64,000 nucleotides of DNA from NCBI GenBank assembly GCA_039821555.1, contig JBCBNX010000001.1:438356-502355 (forward strand), read 5' to 3'. Under the pieces are notes generated by a model. That model saw only the letters and a program-made list of their open reading frames with translations. It had not been told where the DNA came from and did no database searches. The DNA comes from Bacteroidota bacterium. Lineage in GTDB: Bacteria > Bacteroidota > Rhodothermia > Rhodothermales > Rubricoccaceae. A program made the position numbers and the translations under genes. Below are positions 45,611 through 53,453 of the stretch, in pieces (the stretch's first letter is position 1; the number at the start of each line of letters is the position of its first letter).

Positions 45611-47209
45611 ATGCCGCTCACGACTACAACAACAGGCGACGGTGCCTCGTCTTCGATCCCGTCAGCAACCATCTCCCGCAAACGAGAGGAGCCTGCAGAG
45701 CGCCGTCTCCCCTTCTCGGACTTCATCGAACGCTACCGGGCCAAGCTGCGCGATCTATTCGAGCGCCGCAACGACGCTGACGCGCTGAACGCACAGCGAG
45801 GCCTACCGCCCTACATGATGCGTGAGATCCGGCAGCTTGACCCGCTGAGTGTCTATGTGCACAGCGAGCACGGTGGACGCGGCGGTCATATCCACGAAGG
45901 CCTCGCCATGCTCGAAACGACGGGCTACGAGTCGCTCGGACTGTGTCTAACCTTCGGCATCAACGGCGCGCTCTTCTTGCAGCCCGTCGGGAAGTATGGC
46001 TCCGATGACACGAAGGCCGACGTGCTCCAGCGGTTTCTCCGAGATCGACGCTTGGGCGGCCTCATGATCACGGAGCCGGACCACGGCACCGACGCGCTCA
46101 ACATGAAAACCGTGTTCGAGGCTGATGGCGAACGGTACCGCATTAAGGGTACCAAGCATTGGGGTGGTCTCACCGGCTGGGCCGACTACTGGCTCCTCAC
46201 TGCTCGACCGCAGACAGACAAGGGTCCAGGCCGTGACATCGGCTTTTTTGTCTGCGACGTCACGCAACCTGAGCAGCATATTGAAGTCGAGGAGGTCTAC
46301 AACAACCTGGGACTGCGCATCATTCCCTATGGCCGCAACCAGATCGATATCACGGTACCGCAGGCTCAACGCTTGGAGGCGGAGTCGACCGGGATCAAAA
46401 TGATGCTCGACTTGCTCCACCGGAGCCGCATGCAGTTTCCGGGCATGAGCACCGGGTTTCTCCGGCGCCTGCTGGACGACACCGTCGTCCACTGCCGCGA
46501 GCGCTTTGTAGGCGGCAAGCCTCTGGAGGCGTACGACAACGTGAAGGCGACACTCTCTAAAATGCAGGCCTACGTGACGTCAAGCCGTGCCATGAGCCTC
46601 TTCACTAGCGAACATGGCGGCACCGACCGCGACGTTTCGGGCATGAGTCTCGCTGCCAACGCGATCAAGACGAGCGTGACAGACTGGATGCAACAGGCCT
46701 CCCAGTCGTTCTTGCAGCTATGCGGTGCAACGGGCTATCGCACGGATCACCTCGCGGGCCGCGCCACCGTCGACAGTCGGCCCTTCCAGATTTTCGAGGG
46801 GGCCAACGATGTGCTCTATCAGCAGGTCGCAGAAGCGGTGTTGAAGCAGATGCGTCGCGCAAAGGAGTCGAACCTGTACCAGTTCCTACAGCAAGACGAC
46901 CTCACGGCACGCGCGGCGGACTATTTCCGCGAGACGCTCTCCTTCGATGTGGACCTCAGCCTTCCTCAGCGCAAGCTGGTGGCGCTGGGCGAAGCTCTCA
47001 GCCGCGTCATGTCGATGGAGATGACCATTGAGCTCGGCGAACGCGGCTACCGACGCGACTTGATAGACCAGGCTCTCGCCGAACTCCGCGGTGACGTACA
47101 GGAGCTCGTGACCCGCTTCCGCACCGAGGGTGTCCAAGGCTTGATCGACGACTACCGTGCATCGAGCGACTGGCTCGGATACGTCCAGCCTGCCCCGACT
47201 CTTCGGTAG
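45611..47209 (+). CDS. Acyl-CoA dehydrogenase family protein
   Basis: FAD enzyme of 532 residues that introduces a double bond into acyl-CoA. The flavin-domain motifs GGLMITEPDHGTDALNMKT and IKGTKHWGGLTGWADYWLL are present, with the C-terminal helical bundle containing DWMQQASQSFLQLCGATGYR and the RPFQIFEGANDVLYQQV end motif. The usual catalytic Glu region near the C-terminus is IFEGAND. The ATG at 45611 is chosen because the preceding 60 codons lie in the divergent promoter region and are not family-like. It may act in branched-chain or fatty-acid oxidation. Confidence 0.88.
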   Translation: MPLTTTTTGDGASSSIPSATISRKREEPAERRLPFSDFIERYRAKLRDLFERRNDADALNAQRGLPPYMMREIRQLDPLSVYVHSEHGGRGGHIHEGLAMLETTGYESLGLCLTFGINGALFLQPVGKYGSDDTKADVLQRFLRDRRLGGLMITEPDHGTDALNMKTVFEADGERYRIKGTKHWGGLTGWADYWLLTARPQTDKGPGRDIGFFVCDVTQPEQHIEVEEVYNNLGLRIIPYGRNQIDITVPQAQRLEAESTGIKMMLDLLHRSRMQFPGMSTGFLRRLLDDTVVHCRERFVGGKPLEAYDNVKATLSKMQAYVTSSRAMSLFTSEHGGTDRDVSGMSLAANAIKTSVTDWMQQASQSFLQLCGATGYRTDHLAGRATVDSRPFQIFEGANDVLYQQVAEAVLKQMRRAKESNLYQFLQQDDLTARAADYFRETLSFDVDLSLPQRKLVALGEALSRVMSMEMTIELGERGYRRDLIDQALAELRGDVQELVTRFRTEGVQGLIDDYRASSDWLGYVQPAPTLR

Positions 47210-47268
47210 TGTGTCCACGGCCCGGCATGGTCGACTGCTAAGCGTGGTCAACACCTACCGGCAGTCTC

Positions 47269-48921
47269 CTACAACGACAGCACCTCGTGCAAGAACGCGC
47301 GTAGGTGCTGTTTCGTTTGAGGCAGGCAGGGCACTGCTCCAACGCCGAGCACTTCGATAGACTTCCTAAGCGGGCTACCCACTACCCGGTCTGTGTCGTC
47401 CGTTTCGAGTGGGTAGAGGGCTACTGCCTCGTCGACAATGCGTGCCCCGGCTGAATCACGGATCGCATCGCGGTACCGATGCAGATCAGCAAGAGCATCT
47501 GAAGGAGGCGCGGGGAGTCCGTATCGGCGCAGCGCCGCTGAGCCATCGTCTCGCCGGTATTTCGCGTCGAGCACGATTCGACGGTAGGGCACGCCGTCTC
47601 GTTCGAGCGAGAGCAGCATATCTGGTTGCTGGGTCAGCAGAGAGGGACGACCAAAGCGCGGCTGGTAAGCGAGCCGCCCAACAGCTCCATTCGCCAAGTC
47701 GAATCGAAGGGCCTGCCGTTGTCCACGCCTCAAGCGGACGTATAGCCCGGACGCGTCCGAAGCCATGAGTTGTCGAAGATCCACGGGAGTCGTACTAGCA
47801 TCGGCGAGCATCGCTGCTACCGAGAGAAAGCACCACTGCTCGTAGAGCACAGCCAAGTCCGTCAAGCCTACACGGATCCGGCCTACCCCGAGGTCTAAGC
47901 CAAACTGGAACAAGCGGGCTGCGTGATAGGCAGAGCGATAGTGTTGCGCAGTGCGCAACCGGAGCGTAGGCGTCGCAGCCCGTTCAGAGCCAGCTTCAAG
48001 GAGCGGTGGAAGCCGCAGGAGTGCGTCTACTCTAGACATAGCCTGCTCCAGTGCAGCCAGGTAGTCAGCGTGGTCCCGTTGGCTGCGCGGACTTCCAATC
48101 GCCGTGACCATTGTGCGCAAACGTGCCTTCACCCGGTCAAGCTCGCGACGTAGCCACCGATGCTCGGGTGTATCGAGCGTCCTTGCTGAACGCCGGGCGA
48201 GAAGTCGGTCAGGAATCGGAATGTGCTGACCGGCTACTGTAAGCGTTGAAGTGGGCGGTTCTCCCCCATGCCGGCTAACCATACGGATCACGTTCGTATC
48301 GATCCGTCGAATCGATGAAGCGCAGATTAGCCGAGACCGACTGGTTCGATCCCGGCGCGGGTTCCTGGCTATGGAAGCCAATGCTGGCTCCAGTCGGTCG
48401 AGGGAAACCTCGATGAGCCTAAGCCAGCCTACGCCGTCGGCAAGACGAGTGCGGGTGGCATCAACTTGGGTCGAGGCCGCCTTCAGGTAGCGCAACGAAA
48501 GCCCGGCGATCTGCGAATCGACTTCGTCGCGCATCTGTTCTACCGTCGCGGGGCCGACTTTCGTCGGAAGCACCTGGGCCACTAGCTCCGCGTCGGCGCT
48601 TCCATCAACGGACAGTTGGAGGCGTAACTCTCCGACCTGGGAGCGCGTGGCGATGGTGCCGTGGCAGGTAGTCCCGTCCGCAGACACCTGCAGCCCGCGA
48701 GTCACTGTCGGGTCCTTGTGCCAAACCTCCACACGCCACGGCGCACCCCGAGCCCGAACGAAGAGTCCATAGGTCGTCTCCTCGTAGAGGGGCTCGGCGC
48801 CCGAGCCCGTGTCTGCCGCATCGGTCGATGAGCCCCGCGCGGTGACCGTGACGCTACACGGGTGAGGGGCACGCCACTCGATGCGAAGACGCTCCGTTTC
48901 GACAACCTGGAGGTAGTTCAC
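47269..48921 (-). CDS. DUF2357 protein with PD-(D/E)XK nuclease (McrC-like)
   Basis: Protein of 550 residues. The N-terminal and middle parts match the DUF2357 layout of long helices (about 170-330). The C-terminal part has QPDMLLSLERDGVPYRRIVLDA with the following Lys, the D-(x)n-DAK active site of a PD-(D/E)XK nuclease (about residues 432-455). Proteins of this type are the nuclease partner of McrB-like ATPases in type IV restriction systems. Its likely partner, the EVE-McrB protein, is 2.7 kb away on the same strand. The GTG start overlaps the acyltransferase stop (GTGA). Confidence 0.82.
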   Translation of the reverse strand: MNYLQVVETERLRIEWRAPHPCSVTVTARGSSTDAADTGSGAEPLYEETTYGLFVRARGAPWRVEVWHKDPTVTRGLQVSADGTTCHGTIATRSQVGELRLQLSVDGSADAELVAQVLPTKVGPATVEQMRDEVDSQIAGLSLRYLKAASTQVDATRTRLADGVGWLRLIEVSLDRLEPALASIARNPRRDRTSRSRLICASSIRRIDTNVIRMVSRHGGEPPTSTLTVAGQHIPIPDRLLARRSARTLDTPEHRWLRRELDRVKARLRTMVTAIGSPRSQRDHADYLAALEQAMSRVDALLRLPPLLEAGSERAATPTLRLRTAQHYRSAYHAARLFQFGLDLGVGRIRVGLTDLAVLYEQWCFLSVAAMLADASTTPVDLRQLMASDASGLYVRLRRGQRQALRFDLANGAVGRLAYQPRFGRPSLLTQQPDMLLSLERDGVPYRRIVLDAKYRRDDGSAALRRYGLPAPPSDALADLHRYRDAIRDSAGARIVDEAVALYPLETDDTDRVVGSPLRKSIEVLGVGAVPCLPQTKQHLRAFLHEVLSL

Positions 48922-49805
48922 GCCGAGGGTTCCGTTGCCACTTCGTCATCGTGCTGCACTCCGTTGGCCGGTGCCCCGTTGCCCAACGTCCATGCGCCTA
49001 GTTGCTTGCGGATGACCTCGTGGCGAACCGTTCCGGCGGGGACGCCGAGCGTACCGGCAAGGGCTTCCTGCGTCGCCGAGGCCAGCGCGGGCAGATCGTC
49101 GCCGGGCGCCGGGCGCACCTCAGGCAACGGCGTCACACGCACGCGGAGCGGTCCGGGGAACGAAGCAATGCGCCACATGACCCGCCATAGCGATGTCGGC
49201 TTTTCCCAGCGAGCAATCGCCAGCGGATCGTAGGCAATCGCGACAGGCCTGATCCCGAGGCCATGCTCAGCGGCTAGTCCGAAAGCTCCATGCCGCAACG
49301 GCAGCACCTGGTCGCCTGGGCCAATGCCGCCCTCGGCGAAGATGGCGAGCGGCGGGTAAGGCTCCCGCTTCAACGCCTCGCCAGCCTCCTGCCGTGCCTG
49401 CGCGCGACCACGGTCGCTGCCGCGGTTGACGTAGACCGTACCGATCATCGTCGCGAGCCAGCCAATCACGGGCAGCTTCGCCACACCCTGCGTCGCCATG
49501 AAGCGCACGGGAACGATGGACAACAGGATGGCAATGTCCACGAAGCTGAGGTGGTTCGGGAAGACCAAGCCTTCATGGGCGCGCAACGCTCTGCGGTCAT
49601 CGCACCGGACCCACACGTTGCCCACGACGAGGGCTGAACGGGCCATCGCAACCTGCGGCCATGCGGCCAGCCGAATGCCCCTCAGCCGTATCGGGATCGG
49701 CGCCAACAGCACCATCGCCAAACCGCCGATGAGTACGATAGTCACGAGCAGTACGAGCCGGAGCACAGCCACGGGGGCCATGAGGATGTTCACGAGGTGT
49801 TTCAT
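48918..49805 (-). CDS. plsC: 1-acyl-sn-glycerol-3-phosphate acyltransferase-like protein
   Basis: Membrane acyltransferase of 295 residues from the ATG at 49805. A hydrophobic N-terminus (about 8-42) is followed by VFPNHLSFVDIAIL, the catalytic HxxxxD motif, and FAEGGIGPGDQVLPLRHGAF, a variant of the usual FPEGTRS motif. Makes phosphatidic acid or a related lipid. An in-frame ATG at 49853 would add 16 residues that look non-conserved. It is translationally coupled to the DUF2357 nuclease gene downstream. Confidence 0.88.
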   Translation of the reverse strand: MKHLVNILMAPVAVLRLVLLVTIVLIGGLAMVLLAPIPIRLRGIRLAAWPQVAMARSALVVGNVWVRCDDRRALRAHEGLVFPNHLSFVDIAILLSIVPVRFMATQGVAKLPVIGWLATMIGTVYVNRGSDRGRAQARQEAGEALKREPYPPLAIFAEGGIGPGDQVLPLRHGAFGLAAEHGLGIRPVAIAYDPLAIARWEKPTSLWRVMWRIASFPGPLRVRVTPLPEVRPAPGDDLPALASATQEALAGTLGVPAGTVRHEVIRKQLGAWTLGNGAPANGVQHDDEVATEPSA

Positions 49806-49905
49806 GCGTACGGTTTCGCTTTGGGGATTCAGCAACCGAAGTGCTGAGAACATAGCGGAAGAGCCAATGACTCCGTCGAGTTTGAGAGCGGGTGAGACAC
49901 GGAGC

Positions 49906-50196
49906 CTATTCGGTCTCCTCTTTCAACATGCGCTCGGCACGCGCCTCGTTAATGCGGTGAATGAGCTTCTGGGCCTCGTGGTGGTCACGCATCGTCTTCG
50001 TCATCGTGACGGTGGAGCCGACGGTGAAGAGCGCGCCCATGGCGAGGTAGCCGCGGATCCACACGTCCACGGGCAGGAAGACGATTCCGGTGCCGAGGGC
50101 AAGAAGCGACAGCGCAAAAGACACCTTCACGAAGAAGATCCACGACGAGGAGTCTTGCTGGATGCTGGGCGCGGGGTGGGTCGAGGACGGGTACAT
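49906..50196 (-). CDS. YiaA/YiaB-like two-helix membrane protein
   Basis: Protein of 96 residues. The body SWIFFVKVSFALSLLALGTG and the following LPVDVWIRGYLAMGALFTVGSTVTMTKTMRDHHE are the conserved two-transmembrane YiaAB domain. Function of this family is unknown. It lies divergent from a TetR regulator and its promoter region carries a perfect palindrome, suggesting it is a TetR target. Confidence 0.88.
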   Translation of the reverse strand: MYPSSTHPAPSIQQDSSSWIFFVKVSFALSLLALGTGIVFLPVDVWIRGYLAMGALFTVGSTVTMTKTMRDHHEAQKLIHRINEARAERMLKEETE

Positions 50197-50228
50197 GGCT
50201 GTGGGTAATCGATGGTTAAACTAGCAGT

Positions 50229-50271
50229 GTTGACACTGTCAACTTAGCCAATCTATGTATCACATGTCAAC
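50229..50271. promoter_or_regulatory. TetR operator and overlapping promoter
   Basis: GTTGACACTGTCAAC (50229-50243) is a perfect palindrome with a single central base, and TGTCAAC recurs at 50265-50271. The TTGACA at 50230-50235 can serve as a -35 box with TATGTA at 50254-50259, 18 bases downstream. A regulator bound here would block the plus-strand promoter, consistent with TetR autoregulation and control of the divergent yiaA-like gene. Confidence 0.6.
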
Positions 50272-50322
50272 ATGGTTCCGTGAGTCCGTACTTTTTCTCG
50301 ACGCCCTGAACATCTCCGACCT

Positions 50323-50940
50323 ATGCCCGACTCGTACCACCACGGCGACCTCCGCGCCGCCCTCCTCGACGCTGCTACTGCGCTGCTCGCCTCAGACGGC
50401 GTCGACGCCGTCACTATGCGCGCATTGGCTGAGCGTACCGGCGTATCGCGAACGGCGCCCTACCGCCACTTCGCCAACAAGGACGCGCTCCTGGAAGCCG
50501 TGGCAGCTGAGGGGTTTGCCACGCTACAGGCGCTCCTCCACCGATTTACATCGTCGGCACCCGCTGCCACGTCGCGGACCTCAGAGCGCGATCACTTTGC
50601 CGAAATGGGCGCAGCCTACGTGCGCTTTGCCGATGCGCACCCCGCCCACTATCGCTTGATGTATGGTCGGGATGCCCTTGCGCGTAGTGCCCACCCCGAC
50701 CTCCATGACGCGGCTGAAGCAGCCTACGCAGAGCTCGTGCGCATGGTAGCGGACGCCCAGGCCCGGGGCACGGTCCGCTCTGACGCGCCGCCAGAACAGC
50801 ACGCCTACATCGCCTGGGGCCTCGTCCACGGCCTGGCCTCGCTCCTCGTCGACGGACAGATGGAACGGCCCGACAACATCGAAGCACTCGCGAGGCACGC
50901 TGTGGCGACCTTATTGGACGGGTTGCTCGTTGCAGACTGA
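50323..50940 (+). CDS. TetR-family transcriptional regulator
   Basis: Repressor of 205 residues. The helix-turn-helix (about 8-55) reads GDLRAALLDAATALLASDGV and ALAERTGVSRTAPYRHFANKDALLEAVAAEG, followed by a C-terminal ligand domain of the WHG/TetR_C type. A palindromic operator candidate lies just upstream. It diverges from the yiaA-like gene and is 23 bases before the GNAT gene. The ligand is unknown. Confidence 0.93.
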   Translation: MPDSYHHGDLRAALLDAATALLASDGVDAVTMRALAERTGVSRTAPYRHFANKDALLEAVAAEGFATLQALLHRFTSSAPAATSRTSERDHFAEMGAAYVRFADAHPAHYRLMYGRDALARSAHPDLHDAAEAAYAELVRMVADAQARGTVRSDAPPEQHAYIAWGLVHGLASLLVDGQMERPDNIEALARHAVATLLDGLLVAD

Positions 50941-50963
50941 CGGCTACCACCACCGTCGCTTCT

Positions 50964-51611
50964 ATGCTCATACCGCCATTCCCGTCTCCGCACTTCCGCC
51001 TGACCCTGACGCTCGAATCGGGTCGCGAGGTGATCGCACGCCCTGTGCTTCCGACAGATCGGGAGCGGTTGCGCCGTGGCTTTGATGCGTTGTCGGACCG
51101 CTCGAAGCTCCTCCGCTTCTTCGCCCCTCACCCGACACTTACGGAAGCCGAGCTGCGCTACCTCACCGACGTTGACCATGTTCACCATGGTGCGTGGGGC
51201 CTTCTATCGTCCGAAGCCGAGAACAGCGACGCCATCCCCGGCATCGGTATTGGACGGTTCGTTCGCTTGCCCCAGACCCCCGATGCTGCTGAGTTTTCGT
51301 TGACGGTTGCCGACGAGGCCCAAGGCTCAGGTGCAGGGCGACTGTTGCTGGCGCTGCTTCTCGTCCACGCGCGTCGCGTAGACATTCGTTCACTGCTGGG
51401 ACTGGTTGAGGATGGCAACACGAAGGTGCAGGGATGGATGCGTAGGCTTGGCTTGGGGCCGCGTAGAAGTCCTGACGGCCTTCTGTTTTCGCTTCCCACG
51501 GAGCACTCGGCATGGAAGACCTCGTCCGCATCCTCAGCTAAGGCACTGGCTCAAGCCGTGGCACAGGTCGAAGCCGCGTGGAACACGACGGGCGCGCACC
51601 AAGCGGTTTAG
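50964..51611 (+). CDS. GNAT-family N-acetyltransferase
   Basis: Acetyl-CoA-dependent acetyltransferase of 215 residues. The N-terminal strand and helix ARPVLPTDRERLRRGFDALSDRSKLLRFF and the acetyl-CoA-binding TVADEAQGSGAGRLLLALLLVHAR (motif A) are present. The substrate may be a small molecule or a protein. It is likely in a transcript with tetR. Its stop overlaps the convergent EVE-McrB stop in a shared TTAG. Confidence 0.82.
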   Translation: MLIPPFPSPHFRLTLTLESGREVIARPVLPTDRERLRRGFDALSDRSKLLRFFAPHPTLTEAELRYLTDVDHVHHGAWGLLSSEAENSDAIPGIGIGRFVRLPQTPDAAEFSLTVADEAQGSGAGRLLLALLLVHARRVDIRSLLGLVEDGNTKVQGWMRRLGLGPRRSPDGLLFSLPTEHSAWKTSSASSAKALAQAVAQVEAAWNTTGAHQAV

Positions 51612-53335
51612 CCCCAAAACGACGTGTAACCATCGCGTTCTAATCGGTCGATTATGCCGGCCAACCGCGCCGCAGTGCATGGAAAGCGGGCTCTGGGATA
51701 TCGACCGTGATGAGGCCACGCGGCCGTTGTGTCCCCCGCATCGCGGGGCGCGATATCTGCTTTCTCAGCGTCAGGGTCGATCGCCCAGGCCAAAAGCGTC
51801 TGGATCGCCTCGGCGAACGCCTGCGACCCTCCGGCGAGGCGGGGAAGCACTTTCGACACGAGTGCGACATCGAAGGGGTCCACGGGCGTCCCGTCGTCCG
51901 TGCGGAAAGCGTCAACCACCTCGGAAGCGTGCAACACGAAGAGCGCAACCTCATCTCGGGTGCGGTATCCCACCGTGAACCCTGATGGTCTCAGTATCGC
52001 GTCCACTTCCGCGAGGAACCGGGTTGCATGTGCGATGAGTGCTTGCTCTTCGTCCGCGAGATCGACGAGTTCTGCCAGGCGCAGGGCTCGTGGTTGCCAC
52101 ATTTCTACGGGCCACGGCATAACCTCGGCGGGCCTCAACGCTACGTCGTTTGACTCGTCGGGGACCCATGGGCGAAGGAGCTCTCCTCCGAACTCAAGTA
52201 CAAATGCACGATCGAGCACCTTTCTGCTGAATGGGATGGTGGATTCGTCCACGTTGACCGTCCCGATCAGGCTCAGCGTTGCCGGAAACGGTGTGCTCGC
52301 CCAGGGCTCTGGAACGCCCTCCGAGTCGAGAAGCGGCTCAGTCACATAGCCAACGTCGCCTGCGTGCCGTGCTTCGAGGCGGCTGAGCACGGCCGCGAGG
52401 TACTGTTCCGGTCTGGCAACGTTCATCTCGTCGAGGACGGCTAGGTGCTGCCGTTCGGGCTGATCGGTGGCCTGCTGCGCCGCGCGCAAGAGAACGCCTG
52501 GGCGGAAGTGGCCCGCCAGGTCTACATAGCCCATGGTTTCGCCGTCGTCTGCCCAGTCCGGCTGTACGGGGATGAGGATGTGGCTGGACCCTGTCGCTTC
52601 GGCGACCAGCCTGGGCAGCGCTGATTTGCCCACGCCGGTGGGGCCAGCCAGCAAAACAAAGGGTTTGGTGCGGAGCGCGGTCAGGAACGCCGCGACTTCA
52701 TAGGGAGCGTACTCGAATCTGTGGTAGCCGAGCTTTGCAATAACAGCTTCCACCACAGACGTGCGCTCGAACAAAGGACCTCCTTCGTAACACGGCACAA
52801 CGGGCTCGCCCACCCGATCATGGGACGCGTCGGAGTCGCGGATGAAGCGTTCCACGAAGTCAAGAATAGGCCCAAGCGGTGCCGCCTGACGCGCGTGGAT
52901 CGTGAACTCAAGCACCTTCCCGTCGACGGTCGGAAGTTCGTGAACGAGTTGGCGCAGGATGGCCGCAAGCCGCTCGGCCGACGAGTCGAACTGCGGGTAC
53001 TCGCGAAGCACCGTCAGCTCGTCGAGGAGCGGTCCGGTAGGAATCCAATCGTCTTCCGGAAGCGCAGCAAGACGGCGAACTCGGACGCGGTGCGGAGTCG
53101 CCTTGTCGTGCAACAGTGAGGTTGCATCCTCAAAGGGCTCACCAACGACTTCGAACAGCCCTGCGACCCCTTTGCCTTTCGTCACAACTGCGATGATGCG
53201 GTCTCCGTTGCGCATGCGACGAAGCGCAGAGCGCCCCTGACGCCGGACCGCAAAGGTACCGGTCTGGGCGAACGTTGCGAAGTGGGTAGGCTGCGCGGCC
53301 CACAGCCAATAGCGCATAGGGTCTAGGGTGAACAT
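51608..53335 (-). CDS. EVE-domain McrB-like AAA+ NTPase
   Basis: Protein of about 576 residues. An N-terminal EVE/PUA-like domain (about 7-130), starting MRYWLWAAQPTHFATFAQTG, would read modified bases. An AAA+ motor follows, with Walker A LLAGPTGVGKSALP near 230, Walker B LAVLDEMNVARPEQYL near 300, and GTVNVDES with VLDRAFVLEF, close to the McrB MNTADRS-like sensor. Proteins like this are specificity-plus-motor subunits of type IV restriction systems. The nuclease partner is probably the DUF2357 protein at 47269. ATG at 53335 is used; a TTG is directly before it. It contains polar motif copy 12. Confidence 0.85.
   Translation of the reverse strand: MFTLDPMRYWLWAAQPTHFATFAQTGTFAVRRQGRSALRRMRNGDRIIAVVTKGKGVAGLFEVVGEPFEDATSLLHDKATPHRVRVRRLAALPEDDWIPTGPLLDELTVLREYPQFDSSAERLAAILRQLVHELPTVDGKVLEFTIHARQAAPLGPILDFVERFIRDSDASHDRVGEPVVPCYEGGPLFERTSVVEAVIAKLGYHRFEYAPYEVAAFLTALRTKPFVLLAGPTGVGKSALPRLVAEATGSSHILIPVQPDWADDGETMGYVDLAGHFRPGVLLRAAQQATDQPERQHLAVLDEMNVARPEQYLAAVLSRLEARHAGDVGYVTEPLLDSEGVPEPWASTPFPATLSLIGTVNVDESTIPFSRKVLDRAFVLEFGGELLRPWVPDESNDVALRPAEVMPWPVEMWQPRALRLAELVDLADEEQALIAHATRFLAEVDAILRPSGFTVGYRTRDEVALFVLHASEVVDAFRTDDGTPVDPFDVALVSKVLPRLAGGSQAFAEAIQTLLAWAIDPDAEKADIAPRDAGDTTAAWPHHGRYPRARFPCTAARLAGIIDRLERDGYTSFWG
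52731..52749. repeat. 19-bp repeat shared with 31887-31905
   Basis: AGCTTTGCAATAACAGCTT is identical to the copy spanning the purC stop, although the two sit in unrelated genes and frames. It includes polar motif copy 12. Confidence 0.8.
52736..52746 (-). repeat. Polar motif copy 12 (minus strand, CTGTTATTGCA)
   Basis: Rightmost copy found; minus orientation, in the EVE-McrB gene between its EVE domain and ATPase motor. Confidence 0.55.
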
Positions 53336-53453
53336 CAAGGATATACGGCTGTCGAAAAACTACGCGACGCTCTGGGACGCGGTCGAACCCGGCACCATCT
53401 CCCCTACCCGAATTGATGACCGAACCGGCTGGAGGGCCTTGCGTTTCTGAATC

